From positions 248,001-312,000 of the forward strand of contig JAKVPA010000001.1 of NCBI GenBank assembly GCA_022482495.1: a DNA stretch of 64,000 bases, in the 5' to 3' direction. The position numbers and the translations under genes are program-made. The DNA comes from Sphaerochaeta sp. Its GTDB lineage: Bacteria > Spirochaetota > Spirochaetia > Sphaerochaetales > Sphaerochaetaceae. The notes under the pieces are model-generated. The model had not been told where the DNA came from. It ran no database searches and worked only from the letters and a program-made list of their open reading frames with translations. Shown here piece by piece: positions 48,459-58,383 of the stretch (positions are counted from its first letter, which is position 1; each line of letters opens with the position of its first letter).

Positions 48459-49491
48459 TCATTTCACATAGCCAAAGACCAGGGAGAATGGTATGGAAGA
48501 GACCTCCTCACCAAGGTACAAGGTGATGGGAATGTCCGTACTGAGGTTCAACCGGAAATCGCCCAACCGGACCCCCACTCCGAAACTGTTGTACGCTGTC
48601 TGGAGATTCAGGTTCTGGACCCCGTTTCCATCCTTGGTGTCATGATACCCGGTACGCAGGGATACCTGGTACTCGGGAAGCAACTGGAACGTGAGATCCA
48701 ATCCTGCACGGGTTTGCGCCTCGTCGGGATCCCCCGCATTGAGCAGCTCCGCGGAGAAGGTCGCTTTGATCAAATGCAACTGGCTGTCCGGCGCATAGGT
48801 CGGGGTGGAGAGCGCGAAGCCCAGCCCCGAACGAGCGGTACAGATCCATGAAACTGAAGCTGATCGTCCCGTCGGTGGTAGCCAAGGCGAACTGGTTGCT
48901 GACGATTCCGATGGTCAGCCAGTCATTGTCGTAATACAGACCGAAGCCTGCCGTAAGGCTGGTCGCCCCGTACACCTGCTCATACCGTTCGAAGAACGCC
49001 TGGACGATATAGTCTGAGATCCGCTGTCCGTTGTTGATCGTCGCCGGCGACAGCTGCATCGATGTGGTGGTCTTGAATGACAGGCCGACGGAGAAACGGG
49101 AGAACGAATATCCCCAATCCAACTGGAGCCGGGTATACGCCGTCGCCTTGTACTGGTCTCCGTCACTGACCGTCTGCCGCTCATCCATCACATTGTGCAT
49201 TTCCATGGTGAAGGCGAGGTTGTTGCCGCGGAACGACGCCAAGACGCTGGACGACGGTGTGTTGATCACCGTCCGCCCCGCTTCATAGCTGTCGTTGAAT
49301 CGGCTCATCAGGGAAAAAGTACCGGCTCCTCCCGTTAATGTTGCGGGATTGGCGAACATGCCGCCATAGCCACCGCCCAGGGCGATGCCGCTGACCCCCA
49401 TTCCCTGCAACTGGTCGTCCGTTCCATCGTACGCCGTGGCGTACAACAAGACGGGGAGAAGCAGGATGGAGAGCAGCAGGCGGCGTTTCAC
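48459..49491 (-). CDS. Outer-membrane beta-barrel protein, one +1 frameshift
   Basis: A signal peptide (MKRRLLLSILLLPVLLYATA) leads a protein with alternating hydrophobic strands and Gly/Tyr-rich turns (GGGYGGMFANPATLTGG), typical of the PorV/UPF0164-type barrels. Near 48825 the frame shifts by +1; the restored part reads LGFALSTPTYAPDSQLHLIK and ends FSLVFGYVK, a classic C-terminal strand. The repaired protein is about 343 residues. Role: outer-membrane channel or carrier, unspecified. Confidence 0.75.
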
Positions 49492-49733
49492 GAAAGGTGC
49501 CTCAACGCTTTTGAAAGTTGGTCAGGACAACTGGTGGGACGTCTGCCGCAGGTCGTTCCGTCCAGCAGGGTGGCCACTTCGTCCACCTTCCGGCCTTTGA
49601 CCAGCCGTTCAATGCCGGCATGGTTGCCTTCGCAACCACCGTCAAAATGGACGTCGGCGATGGTGTCTCCGTCGACCGTTATGGTAATTTTCCTGGCACA
49701 CACGCCATGGGGGGTATACGTTATGGTCTTCAT
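49488..49733 (-). CDS. TSCPD-domain protein
   Basis: An 81-residue protein starting MKTITYTPHGVCARK. The FDGGCEGNHAGIERLVKGR region and the TSCPDQLSKAL motif near the C terminus define this small family, which shares a domain with the C terminus of some ribonucleotide reductases. Five cysteines suggest metal binding. It overlaps the start of the barrel gene by four bases. Divergent from murE with a 47-base gap. Confidence 0.85.
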   Translation of the reverse strand: MKTITYTPHGVCARKITITVDGDTIADVHFDGGCEGNHAGIERLVKGRKVDEVATLLDGTTCGRRPTSCPDQLSKALRHLS

Positions 49734-49780
49734 GCCGCAAAGCATAGCAAAAAACGGCGGCAAATGGTAGCATAGCAGGC

Positions 49781-51223
49781 GTGAAACATCTTGTGGAACT
49801 GGTACAAGCGGCAGGACTTGCCACCTCTGGAATGGAAGATCGCTCCATCACCCAGCTGGACTATGATTCCCGCAGTTGCGTTGCGGGTTCGTTGTTCTTC
49901 GCCTTCCCCGGCCTGCACAGCCAGGGGGCTGACCACGCCCAGGACGCCATGGCGCACGGCGCGGTGGCCGTCGTCGCCGATCATCCGCTTGCCTGCATCC
50001 CGACGGTGGTATCCGGTGAGGTGCACAAAACGTACGCCTTGATGTGCGCTGCCTTTTTTGACCATCCAGAGAAACACCTCTCCTTGATCGGCGTGACCGG
50101 AACGGATGGAAAAAGCACCACCTGTGACGATGTGAAACAACTGTTGGAAGCCAAGGGAATCCGCTGTGGCATTCTGGGAACGGTATACATGGATGACGGC
50201 AGTGGCAAGAAGGACAGCCCGTACCGCCAAAGCACCCCGGAGGCATGGTATCTGTACCAGTTCCTGTCCCGATGTGTCCAAAACGGATGTTCGGTGGTGG
50301 CGTTGGAATGCACCAGCCATGCGCTCAGTGACCAGACGGCCAGGCTTCAGGGCATCCGGTACGCCATGGCCATCGTGACCAACGTTACCAGCGAACATTT
50401 GGAATTTCACAAGACCATCGCTTCCTACGTGGACGCAAAATGCAATCTGGTCCGCCGTCTGGTCCCCGGCGGGACGTTCGTCAGCACAACGGACAACGGA
50501 CACCTTTCGGAATTCCTCGCCGTCCTCCCCTGTGGGTGCGACGCGGTGATCCTCCACCGGGATGTGGACATCAAGATCGACGGAGGTGATGGGGCAATCT
50601 ACCAAGGCACGCGGTATCCTATCGCGTCGACGGGACTGCCGGTGCTTTGCTCAAACGCGCTCCTTGCCGCCGTTGCGTGCGGAAGGTACACCCATACCCC
50701 GATCGAACAGATTCTTCCTCTTCTGTCCCGGCTTACCCCGGTGGAAGGCAGAATGGAGGTGATCCCCAACCGGCTGGGCCTGAGGATCATCATCGATTTC
50801 GCCCACACGGCTGACGCGTACCACCAGGTGATGGGGTTCCTTTCCCAAAGCAAGGGGGAAGGACGGATGCTGGCATTGTTCGGAGCGGCGGGAGAACGGG
50901 ACACCTCCAAGCGGGCGCCGATGGGTCGTGAGGCCAGCACGTACTGCGACGCGCTGTTCCTCACCGATGAGGATCCACGGATGGAGGCGAGCGCCGCCAT
51001 CGACGAGGATATCGAGCGGGGCATGGTGCGTCCCATCCCGGTCTATCGCATCGACGACCGCAGGGAGGCGATCCGGGCCATGTTCTCCTACGCAGAGCGA
51101 GGGGACACCCTGCTGTTCCTTGGCAAAGGGCATGAGCACTCCCTGGAGAAGAAAGGGGTCAAATACCCATGGAACGAAAAGGAAACCGTCCTGGCCATGC
51201 TGAAGGAAGCGGAGGAAACATGA
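49781..51223 (+). CDS. murE: UDP-MurNAc-tripeptide synthetase MurE
   Basis: A 480-residue Mur ligase from GTG 49781. The ATP loop is GVTGTDGKSTT, the central motif ECTSHALSDQTARLQGI is typical of MurE, and the C-terminal site around DEDPRMEASAAI occupies the place of the DNPR motif that selects diaminopimelate. This change agrees with spirochaetes that use ornithine or lysine as the third residue, but substrate choice is inference. It overlaps ddl by four bases. Confidence 0.9.
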   Translation: MKHLVELVQAAGLATSGMEDRSITQLDYDSRSCVAGSLFFAFPGLHSQGADHAQDAMAHGAVAVVADHPLACIPTVVSGEVHKTYALMCAAFFDHPEKHLSLIGVTGTDGKSTTCDDVKQLLEAKGIRCGILGTVYMDDGSGKKDSPYRQSTPEAWYLYQFLSRCVQNGCSVVALECTSHALSDQTARLQGIRYAMAIVTNVTSEHLEFHKTIASYVDAKCNLVRRLVPGGTFVSTTDNGHLSEFLAVLPCGCDAVILHRDVDIKIDGGDGAIYQGTRYPIASTGLPVLCSNALLAAVACGRYTHTPIEQILPLLSRLTPVEGRMEVIPNRLGLRIIIDFAHTADAYHQVMGFLSQSKGEGRMLALFGAAGERDTSKRAPMGREASTYCDALFLTDEDPRMEASAAIDEDIERGMVRPIPVYRIDDRREAIRAMFSYAERGDTLLFLGKGHEHSLEKKGVKYPWNEKETVLAMLKEAEET

Positions 51224-52312
51224 ACGTCGCGTTATTGTATGGCGGTCCATCGGCTGAACACACCGTTTCCATCCACAGCGCCATGAACGTGGAGCGGATC
51301 CTGGACAAGCTGGGGCATACGCATCATCCCCATTGCCATTGACCTGAACGGGCATTGGTTGCTGCAGGATCGTCCGGTCCGGGAGGTGTTCGCTACGGAT
51401 CGGGAGATCACCCTCCACCCCGGCGAAGGGGTGTTTGTCGGAGATCACAAGGCTGGAGATCGACGTTGCCTTCCCGGTGACCCACGGACACGGAGGTGAG
51501 GACGGGCAACTGCAGGGGCTCTGCGCCCTGTGCGGCATTCCGTTGGCATCCACCGACACGCTCTCCTCGGCGGTGATGATGTACAAGGCGGTTGCCCAGG
51601 ATCTGTTCCGCCAGGCGGGAATCCCCACCATCCCGACGTACATCATCCAGGAAGAAACGGTGGCCGAATGCATCAGCGAGGATGACTGGCCCACCCTTCT
51701 GGACAAAGTCCGCACGGTCTGCGGGCCTTCGCTTCTGGTCAAGCCGGAGGACGGGGGCTCGTCCATCGGCGTCACCCCGCTTTCCCAGCCGGATCCTGCA
51801 TCGTTCGCCGATGCCGTGCTGCTTGCCCGCCGCTATGGGGAACGGATTCTCGCCCAGCAGTTGATCACCCCGATGGAAGAGGTGGAATGCGCCCTGCTGG
51901 AAGATCCTTCTGGGGGCTTGTCGCCTCTCCTCCAGGGCTGGTCGTCGACCCGGGCAAAGACCAGGCGAAGTTCCTCACCTACCAAATCAAATACGCCAAA
52001 GCCGGCGGAGACCACCTGATCTGCCCCGCCCCGATGCCGGTTGAGGATTTGAACACCATCATGCGGTACGCCAAGACGGCGTTCGTCGCCGCCAAGTGCC
52101 ACCTGTACGCACGGGCGGACTTCTTCTACCACGAAGGAACGATCTGGATCAATGAAGTGAACACGCTTCCCGGATTGACGGAGACCAGCCACTACCCGGT
52201 GTTGATCGCCCAGAACGGCTATACGATGGAGGACGTGGTCTCCATCCTTCTTGAAGACGCGCTGGATCGATACCGGAAGACGCTGGAGAAATGGTACGTA
52301 CCGCCCACATGA
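51220..52312 (+). pseudogene. ddl: D-alanine-D-alanine ligase, broken by three frameshifts
   Basis: The start MNVALLYGGPSAEHTVS at 51220 is the ATP-grasp ligase N terminus. Frame breaks occur near 51318 (+1), 51447 (+1) and 51910 (-1). Reading across them gives RIIPIAIDLNGHWLLQ, then RLEIDVAFPVTHGHGGEDGQ with the substrate loop, VKPEDGGSSIGV for ATP, then ARADFFYHEGTIWINEVNTL with the metal ligands. Net length matches a Ddl of about 363 residues. Ddl is normally essential and no second copy is here, so sequencing error is more likely than decay. It overlaps murE and dinB. Confidence 0.8.
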
Positions 52313-53475
52313 GTCCGCTGTTCTTCCACGTTGACATGGATGCGTTCTTCGCCAATGTCGAGATCCGGGACAACCCGGAACTGAACGGGGCCTGCGTGCT
52401 GATCGGGCGCAAAGGAAAGCGGTGCGTCGTCGCCACGGCAAGCTATGAGGCAAGAAAATTCGGATGCCACTCGGCAATGCCGATGCAGGAAGCGCTGCGC
52501 AGGTGTCCCCAGGCAATTGTCATCCCGCCACGGTTCGACCGGTACAGCGAAGTGAGCAGACAAATCATGGGCATCTTCTCCCAGTATTCCGACCAGGTGA
52601 CCCAGATTTCCATCGACGAAGCGTTTCTGGACATGCATGGCATGGAGCGGTTGTACCCCAGCGCCAAGGATGCCGCCATGAAACTCAAGCGGCAGGTCAA
52701 GGAGGAGACGGGACTTACCATCAGCGTCGGGATCGCCTCCAGCAGATACATCGCCAAGATGGCAAGCGACTACGACAAACCGGATGGACTGTGCCGGGTA
52801 GCTCCGGGAAATGAACTGAAGTTCGTCGATGCCGTCGGGCTGAAGAAGCTCTGGGGCGTGGGGAGCGTCACCCAAGCCCAGCTTGCACGCCATCACATCC
52901 TCACCACTTCCGATCTCCGTTGTTACACGGAAGAAAGCCTGAAGACATTGTTCGGCCGTTCGATGGGCTCGTTCCTGTACCTCGCCTGCCGTGGCATCGA
53001 CCCGGGCATCTACCAAGGAGAGGCGAAAAGCCACAGCATCAGCACAGAGACGACGTTCATCGAGGATGTGACCACTTCCGATGTCCTGGAGCAGACGCTC
53101 CTTTCCATGAGCCACGAGGTGATGTTCCGCTGCCTCTCCGAGCATCAGATGGCGCGGACGGTCAGTCTGAAACTCCGCTGGCCCGATTTCTCCCTGCATG
53201 AAAGCCAAATGACCCCCACGGAAAACATCCTGAACGCCGAGCAGGTCTACGGCTACGCCCGGGAACTCCTCTCATCCCACTGGAAGGAAGGGACGCCGAT
53301 CCGGTTGATCGGCCTCTGCCTGGGCAACCTGTACCAGGGGGAGAAGCCACTGCAACCGGAGCTGTTCTCCGACGGACAGGAAAAGAAGCGGAAACTGGAA
53401 CTGACCATCCTGAAAATGCAGGAGAAAGGCCAGAAGGTGATCAAAGCCGCCACGTTGAAGGATGATCAAACGTGA
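52309..53475 (+). CDS. dinB: DNA polymerase IV (Y family)
   Basis: A 388-residue lesion-bypass polymerase starting MSPLFFHVDMDAFFANVE. The catalytic acidic residues are in DMDAFFA and SIDEAFLD; SVGIASSRYIAKMASDYDKPDG is the conserved palm/thumb stretch. ATG 52309 overlaps the ddl stop; ATG 52291 is an in-frame alternative. The C-terminal QPELFSD lies close to a beta-clamp-binding motif. The end overlaps uppP by ten bases on the other strand. Confidence 0.93.
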   Translation: MSPLFFHVDMDAFFANVEIRDNPELNGACVLIGRKGKRCVVATASYEARKFGCHSAMPMQEALRRCPQAIVIPPRFDRYSEVSRQIMGIFSQYSDQVTQISIDEAFLDMHGMERLYPSAKDAAMKLKRQVKEETGLTISVGIASSRYIAKMASDYDKPDGLCRVAPGNELKFVDAVGLKKLWGVGSVTQAQLARHHILTTSDLRCYTEESLKTLFGRSMGSFLYLACRGIDPGIYQGEAKSHSISTETTFIEDVTTSDVLEQTLLSMSHEVMFRCLSEHQMARTVSLKLRWPDFSLHESQMTPTENILNAEQVYGYARELLSSHWKEGTPIRLIGLCLGNLYQGEKPLQPELFSDGQEKKRKLELTILKMQEKGQKVIKAATLKDDQT

Positions 53476-54287
53476 GCGGTCGAGAGGAAAAAGGCAGTCA
53501 CCACGATGGCCAGGACGATCCGGTACCAGCCAAAGACGGAAAAATCATGTGACCGCACGTAGGAGACCAGAAAGCGGAGGGCGAAGAGCGAGACGACGAA
53601 CGCAGTCACCGTCCCGACGGCGACGATCCCCCACTCCTGCCCGCTCAAGCCAAAGCCCAGTTTGGTGAGTTTCAGAAGGGATGCCCCGAACATCGGAGGG
53701 ATGGCCATGAAGAAGCTGAACTGGCTGGCCACGGGACGATCCATGCCAAGGACCATGCCTCCAAGGATGGTGGAGCCGCTGCGGCTGGTTCCCGGTACGA
53801 TTGCCAGCGCCTGGAAACAACCGGTGAGGAACGCTGTTTTCCAGTTGATCTGTCCGATCGCCCCAATCCGGGCTTCCCTCTTCTGGTTGTACCGTTCCCA
53901 GACAATGTACAGCACGCCGTAGACGAAAAGCGCCACGACGATCACCTGCCAGCCGTGGAGATATTGGTCCACCGCTTCGTCAGCCAGGTATCCGATGACG
54001 GCCACCGGGATGGACGCTACGGCCACCTTGCCCCAGAGCAGCCAGGTTGCCTGTTTCTCCTGGTGGTTTTTCTTCGGGGAGAACGGATTGAGCGTATGCC
54101 AGTACAGGACGATCACGGCGAGGATCGAGCCCAGTTGGACGACGACGAGGAACAGGTTCCTGCAGGCGTCGGAGACCTTCATCGGAAGCAACGCGTCAAC
54201 CAACAGCATATGTCCGGTGGAGCTCACCGGAAGCCATTCCGTGATCCCTTGGATCACCCCAAGGAGCAACGCTTTGAAGAATTCCAT
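53466..54287 (-). CDS. uppP: Undecaprenyl-diphosphatase
   Basis: A 273-residue membrane protein with about eight helices. The two catalytic motifs are EWLPVSSTGHMLL near residue 18 and PGTSRSGSTILGG near residue 165. It recycles the lipid carrier of peptidoglycan and confers bacitracin tolerance. ATG 54287 is chosen because the protein then begins MEFFKALLLGVIQGITE. It lies near murE and ddl but is read convergently. Confidence 0.95.
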   Translation of the reverse strand: MEFFKALLLGVIQGITEWLPVSSTGHMLLVDALLPMKVSDACRNLFLVVVQLGSILAVIVLYWHTLNPFSPKKNHQEKQATWLLWGKVAVASIPVAVIGYLADEAVDQYLHGWQVIVVALFVYGVLYIVWERYNQKREARIGAIGQINWKTAFLTGCFQALAIVPGTSRSGSTILGGMVLGMDRPVASQFSFFMAIPPMFGASLLKLTKLGFGLSGQEWGIVAVGTVTAFVVSLFALRFLVSYVRSHDFSVFGWYRIVLAIVVTAFFLSTAHV

Positions 54288-54360
54288 GCGGTGATCATAC
54301 CACAGCGGAACACGTATACAAAGAGGGGCGAAACGACTACACTCTCCGTAAGGAGAAATC

Positions 54361-54861
54361 ATGGGTCTGAACATCGTGCTGTTCCAACCGGAGATACCGC
54401 AGAATACGGGGAACATCGCCCGCACCTGCGCCGCCGTCGGAGCAACACTGCATCTGGTCGACCCCCTGGGTTTCTCCCTGTCCGACCGGTATCTGAAACG
54501 GGCCGGACTGGACTACTGGCCGCTGGTCGGGATCCGCGAATGGGAAAATGACGAAGCTTTCTTTGAAGAACACCAGGGAGACAACCTGTTTTTCTTCACC
54601 AAGAAGGCACATCTGTGCTACGCTTCCCTCACGTACCCTGAGGATGTGTATCTGATCTTCGGACGGGAGAGCGTCGGACTGGAGGATTCCCTTCTCCGCA
54701 CCTGGAAGGATCGTTGCGTGCGTATCCCGATGCGCCGTGAAGCACGGTGCCTGAACCTGTCCAACAGCGTCGCCATCGTCACCTACGAATATATGCGCCA
54801 GCGGAATTTTCAAGGTCTTGCCGTCCAGGACGACACCTTTGATTGGGAGGAGCAGCAATGA
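54361..54861 (+). CDS. trmL: tRNA (cytidine(34)-2'-O)-methyltransferase
   Basis: A 166-residue SPOUT methylase. NIVLFQPEIPQNTGNIAR at the N terminus, FGRESVGLE in the middle and RCLNLSNSVAIVTYEYMRQ near the C terminus form the knotted SAM site. It methylates the wobble base of tRNA-Leu species. ATG 54361 has AAGGAG upstream, and a -10-like TACACT lies about 25 bases earlier. Confidence 0.93.
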   Translation: MGLNIVLFQPEIPQNTGNIARTCAAVGATLHLVDPLGFSLSDRYLKRAGLDYWPLVGIREWENDEAFFEEHQGDNLFFFTKKAHLCYASLTYPEDVYLIFGRESVGLEDSLLRTWKDRCVRIPMRREARCLNLSNSVAIVTYEYMRQRNFQGLAVQDDTFDWEEQQ

Positions 54862-55613
54862 ACATCGGCATCATCGGATGCGGGAATATGGGTGGGGCCA
54901 TCGCCACGGCGTTGGTCAAGGGAGGATTCTCCGTCATGGCGACGGACCATTCCCAAGAAAAAGTCACGAAAACCGGAGCTCAATTCGGGTCGGAAGACCA
55001 AGTGCTTGCTGGCTCGGATCTGATCATTCTTGCCGTCAAACCGCAAACCATGCCGACGCTCCTTCCCACATTGGAAGGTGCCAGCAAGAAGTGGATCAGC
55101 GTGGTGACCGGCTACAGCCTTGAGGTGCTCTCCCAGAAACTGGGAACCACCGAGGTGGTGCGGTACATGCCCAACATCGCCGCCAAGGCGGGAGCCAGCG
55201 TGACGGCAGTCTGTCCGCATCCCCAGTGCTCGGAGCGTCTCCGCCAGGAGGCGATGGACATCGCCGGCACGTTCGGTTCGGCGTTTCTGCTCTCTGAAGA
55301 CAAGATGCCGGCGTTCATCGGACTGTCCGGCAGCGGCATCGCCTATGTGTTCCAGTTCCTCCACGCCATGGCGCTGGGTGGGACGAAGGAAGGGATTCCG
55401 TACCAGCGGTCGCTGGAGATCGCCCGGGACACGCTGCTTTCCGCGGCGGCGTTGCAGAAGGAAAGCGGGGCCAACCCGGTTGACCTGTTGACCGGCGTCT
55501 GCTCGGCGGGAGGAACGACCATCGAAGGGGTCGCGGCGCTGGCCGAACATCACTTTGACCACGCGGTGATCGAAGCAGTCGTCCAGGCGGCTGAAAAATC
55601 GAAACGTTTGTAA
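54858..55613 (+). CDS. proC: Pyrroline-5-carboxylate reductase
   Basis: A 251-residue NADPH-dependent enzyme, last step of proline synthesis. The nucleotide loop is IGIIGCGNMGGAIA; VVRYMPNIAAKAGASVTAV and GLSGSGIAYVFQF are family motifs. ATG 54858 overlaps trmL by four bases and has GGGAGGAGC upstream. proB and proA lie at the other end of the window. Confidence 0.93.
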   Translation: MNIGIIGCGNMGGAIATALVKGGFSVMATDHSQEKVTKTGAQFGSEDQVLAGSDLIILAVKPQTMPTLLPTLEGASKKWISVVTGYSLEVLSQKLGTTEVVRYMPNIAAKAGASVTAVCPHPQCSERLRQEAMDIAGTFGSAFLLSEDKMPAFIGLSGSGIAYVFQFLHAMALGGTKEGIPYQRSLEIARDTLLSAAALQKESGANPVDLLTGVCSAGGTTIEGVAALAEHHFDHAVIEAVVQAAEKSKRL

Positions 55614-55628
55614 GGTGGGAGGAAAGAT

Positions 55629-56909
55629 ATGATTGACTTGAAGGAGCTGAAGAGCAGGCATGACGAGATCGCCGCCAACATCAAGGCGAGAAACATGCAG
55701 GTTGACTTGGATGCCATCATCGCGCTGGCGGACAAGAGGTCCGCCGTGATGAAGGAAGCGGATGACATGCGCCAGAAACGGAACGAGAACGCCCAGAAGA
55801 TGAAGGGCAAACTCTCCTCTGAGGAGCGCGCTTCCCTGATCGAGGAAGGAAAGATTATCAAGGAACGGATCGCCGTCCTGGAGAAGGAAGCGGCCCAGCT
55901 GGATGCTGATTTCCAGATTCAGGCACGGACCATCCCCAACTACGCCAACCCCAAAGCCCCGATCGGCAAGGAAGACAAGGACAGCACGGCAATCAAATAC
56001 GTCGGAGAGCCGCCCAAATTCACCTTCAAGCCGCTGGACCATGTGCAGATCGGCGAAAAGCTTGATCTGATCGACTTCGACACCGCCACGGCGGTGGCTG
56101 GTCCGAAGTTCTACTATCTGAAGAACCAGGCGGTGGTGCTGCAGATGGCCTTGGAGCGATATGCCATGGACATCGTGCTGAAGCATGGCTTCACCCCGTT
56201 CATCACCCCGGATGTCGCCAAGGAAGAGATTCTTGCCGGCATCGGATTCAATCCGCGGGGAGCGGAGAGCAACATCTACACGGTGGAAGGCACCGGCATG
56301 GCGTTGGTCGGCACGGCGGAGATTACGCTGGGCGGCTATTACGCCGGCAAGATTCTTGAGAAGAAGGATCTTCCCATCAAGATGACCGGGCTTTCCCACT
56401 GCTTCCGAAGGGAAGCCGGTGGCGCAGGGCAGTATTCCAAAGGTCTGTACCGTGTCCATCAGTTCTCCAAGCTGGAGATGTTCATCTACTGTCTGCCGGA
56501 AGAATCGGACAAGTGGCATGACTACCTGCTGTCGGTGGAGGAAGAGATCTACCAGGGACTGGGGCTGGCCTACCGGGTGGTGGACACCTGCACCGGGGAT
56601 CTGGGAGCGCCTGCCTATCGGAAGTTCGACATCGAGGCGTGGATGCCCGGTCGCGGGGATGCCGGCGAGTACGGGGAAGTGACCTCCACCTCCAACTGCA
56701 CCGACTATCAGGCACGCAGTCTGTCCATTCGCTATCGTGACGATGATGGGAAGCTGAAGTTCGTCCACATGCTCAACGGCACGGCAGTGGCCCTCTCCCG
56801 CACCATGGTGGCGGTTCTGGAGAACTACCAGCAGGAGGATGGCTCCATCGCCATCCCGAAGAACCTGGTCCCCTACGTCGGATTCGACAAGATTCCGGCG
56901 AAGGGCTGA
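55629..56909 (+). CDS. serS: Seryl-tRNA synthetase
   Basis: A 426-residue class II synthetase. A long coiled-coil arm covers about residues 25-100 and binds tRNA-Ser. Class II motif 2 reads GLSHCFRREAG and motif 3 is in MLNGTAVALSRTMVAVLEN; TSTSNCTDYQARSLSIRYR lines the active site. It sits 15 bases after proC with GTGGGAGGAAAG as ribosome site. Confidence 0.96.
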   Translation: MIDLKELKSRHDEIAANIKARNMQVDLDAIIALADKRSAVMKEADDMRQKRNENAQKMKGKLSSEERASLIEEGKIIKERIAVLEKEAAQLDADFQIQARTIPNYANPKAPIGKEDKDSTAIKYVGEPPKFTFKPLDHVQIGEKLDLIDFDTATAVAGPKFYYLKNQAVVLQMALERYAMDIVLKHGFTPFITPDVAKEEILAGIGFNPRGAESNIYTVEGTGMALVGTAEITLGGYYAGKILEKKDLPIKMTGLSHCFRREAGGAGQYSKGLYRVHQFSKLEMFIYCLPEESDKWHDYLLSVEEEIYQGLGLAYRVVDTCTGDLGAPAYRKFDIEAWMPGRGDAGEYGEVTSTSNCTDYQARSLSIRYRDDDGKLKFVHMLNGTAVALSRTMVAVLENYQQEDGSIAIPKNLVPYVGFDKIPAKG

Positions 56910-56922
56910 GGGGGACGGAGGG

Positions 56923-58377
56923 ATGCACGTCAGCGCGCTGGTCACCGATTACTATGAACTTTGCATGATGCAAGGGTATTTCGCCACCGGGCACAATCCT
57001 GACGTGGTGTTTGACATGTTCTATCGGAACAACCCGTTCAACGGAGGATACGCCGTCTTCACCGGACTGAACGAGTTGGTCGACAAGCTGGAGGATTTTT
57101 CCTTCAGCCAGGAGGACATCGGGTACCTGAGGAGTCTGGGGACGTTTACCGAACCATTCCTCTCTTATCTGTCCGACTGGCGGTTCACCGGTGATTTGTA
57201 CGCCTTTCCCGAGGGATCGGTGGTCTTCCCCGGAGAACCGCTGGTGCGGGTCCACACCTCGTTGATCGAAGCGCAGTTGATCGAAGGCATTCTTCTTAAC
57301 ACGTTGAATTTCCAGACGTTGATCGCCACCAAGGCCGCACGGATGACGGAAGCAAGCGGCCGGGGGACGATCATGGAGTTCGGCCTCAGGCGGGCCCAGG
57401 GCGAAGACGGCGCGCTCTCCGCAAGCCGAGCGGCGTTCATCGGTGGCTGCAAGGTCACCAGCAACGTCCTTGCCGGGAAGCAGTACGACATCCCGGTCGC
57501 AGGGACGATGGCCCACAGCTGGATCATGAGTTTCGACAACGAACTGGACGCGTTCCGCTCGTTCGCCCAGCTGTATCCGGACAACGCAGTCCTGTTGATC
57601 GACACGTACGACACACTGCACTCCGGCATTGACAACGCCATCATCGTGGGGTTGGAGCAGAAAGCCAAGGGAAAGAAGATCGGCGTGCGGATCGACAGCG
57701 GAGACCTCTCCTACCTTCCCCGGGTGATCCGAGGGCGTCTGGACGACGCGGGACTTTCTGACGCGACGATCTGCGTCTCCAACGACCTGACGGAAGAGAT
57801 CATCCAGACGCTGGTCACCGACCACGTGCCCATTGACACCTGGGGCATCGGAACCCACCTGGTCACCGGTGGAACGCAGAGTTCGCTGAACGGCGTATAC
57901 AAACTGGCGGCGAAGAAGGAAAACGGCATCTACGTTCCGACGATGAAGATCTCCAATACGTTCGAGAAGACGACCAATCCGGGCATCAAGCAGGTGTATC
58001 GGTTCGCCGACGCTTCCGGAGGTTCCTTGGCCGATCTGATCACCCTCTCTGACGAGAAGGTGACCACCGGACGCTCCTATACGTTTTACCATCCGTTCGC
58101 TGAAGGAGACTTTTTCGTCATGAAGCCGGAGGGATATGCATCCTGCACCCCGATGCTCCATCGTTGCATGCAGGGGGGCAAACGGTGCGGGGAAAAACCG
58201 ACGCTCCGGGAGCTTCAAAGCGAAGTGCAGAAAAATCTCGACCGGTTCCATCCGTCGTATCTCAGGCAGATCAACCCGCACATCTACAAAGTGAGTCTTT
58301 CCTCCCGACTGAAGAAACTGAAAATGCAACTGACGCTCCAGCAACGGAAATTGGGGATGGACGGACAAGAGGACTGA
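56923..58377 (+). CDS. pncB: Nicotinate phosphoribosyltransferase
   Basis: A 484-residue enzyme of NAD salvage. It starts MHVSALVTDYYELCMMQGYF, with TDYYELCM being the family N terminus. FGLRRAQGEDGALSASRAAF, the catalytic histidine in GTMAHSWIMSF, and GVRIDSGDLSY are the conserved active-site motifs. ATG 56923 has GGAGGG immediately before it. It lies 13 bases after serS and six before a MATE gene. Confidence 0.93.
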   Translation: MHVSALVTDYYELCMMQGYFATGHNPDVVFDMFYRNNPFNGGYAVFTGLNELVDKLEDFSFSQEDIGYLRSLGTFTEPFLSYLSDWRFTGDLYAFPEGSVVFPGEPLVRVHTSLIEAQLIEGILLNTLNFQTLIATKAARMTEASGRGTIMEFGLRRAQGEDGALSASRAAFIGGCKVTSNVLAGKQYDIPVAGTMAHSWIMSFDNELDAFRSFAQLYPDNAVLLIDTYDTLHSGIDNAIIVGLEQKAKGKKIGVRIDSGDLSYLPRVIRGRLDDAGLSDATICVSNDLTEEIIQTLVTDHVPIDTWGIGTHLVTGGTQSSLNGVYKLAAKKENGIYVPTMKISNTFEKTTNPGIKQVYRFADASGGSLADLITLSDEKVTTGRSYTFYHPFAEGDFFVMKPEGYASCTPMLHRCMQGGKRCGEKPTLRELQSEVQKNLDRFHPSYLRQINPHIYKVSLSSRLKKLKMQLTLQQRKLGMDGQED

Positions 58378-58383
58378 AGCGGA

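Noticed and set aside
54810-56945. A 711-codon open frame on the minus strand opposite proC, serS and the start of pncB
   Set aside because: It is a GC-driven shadow of real genes: composition is atypical, no family motif is seen, and proC, serS and pncB on the plus strand are beyond doubt.
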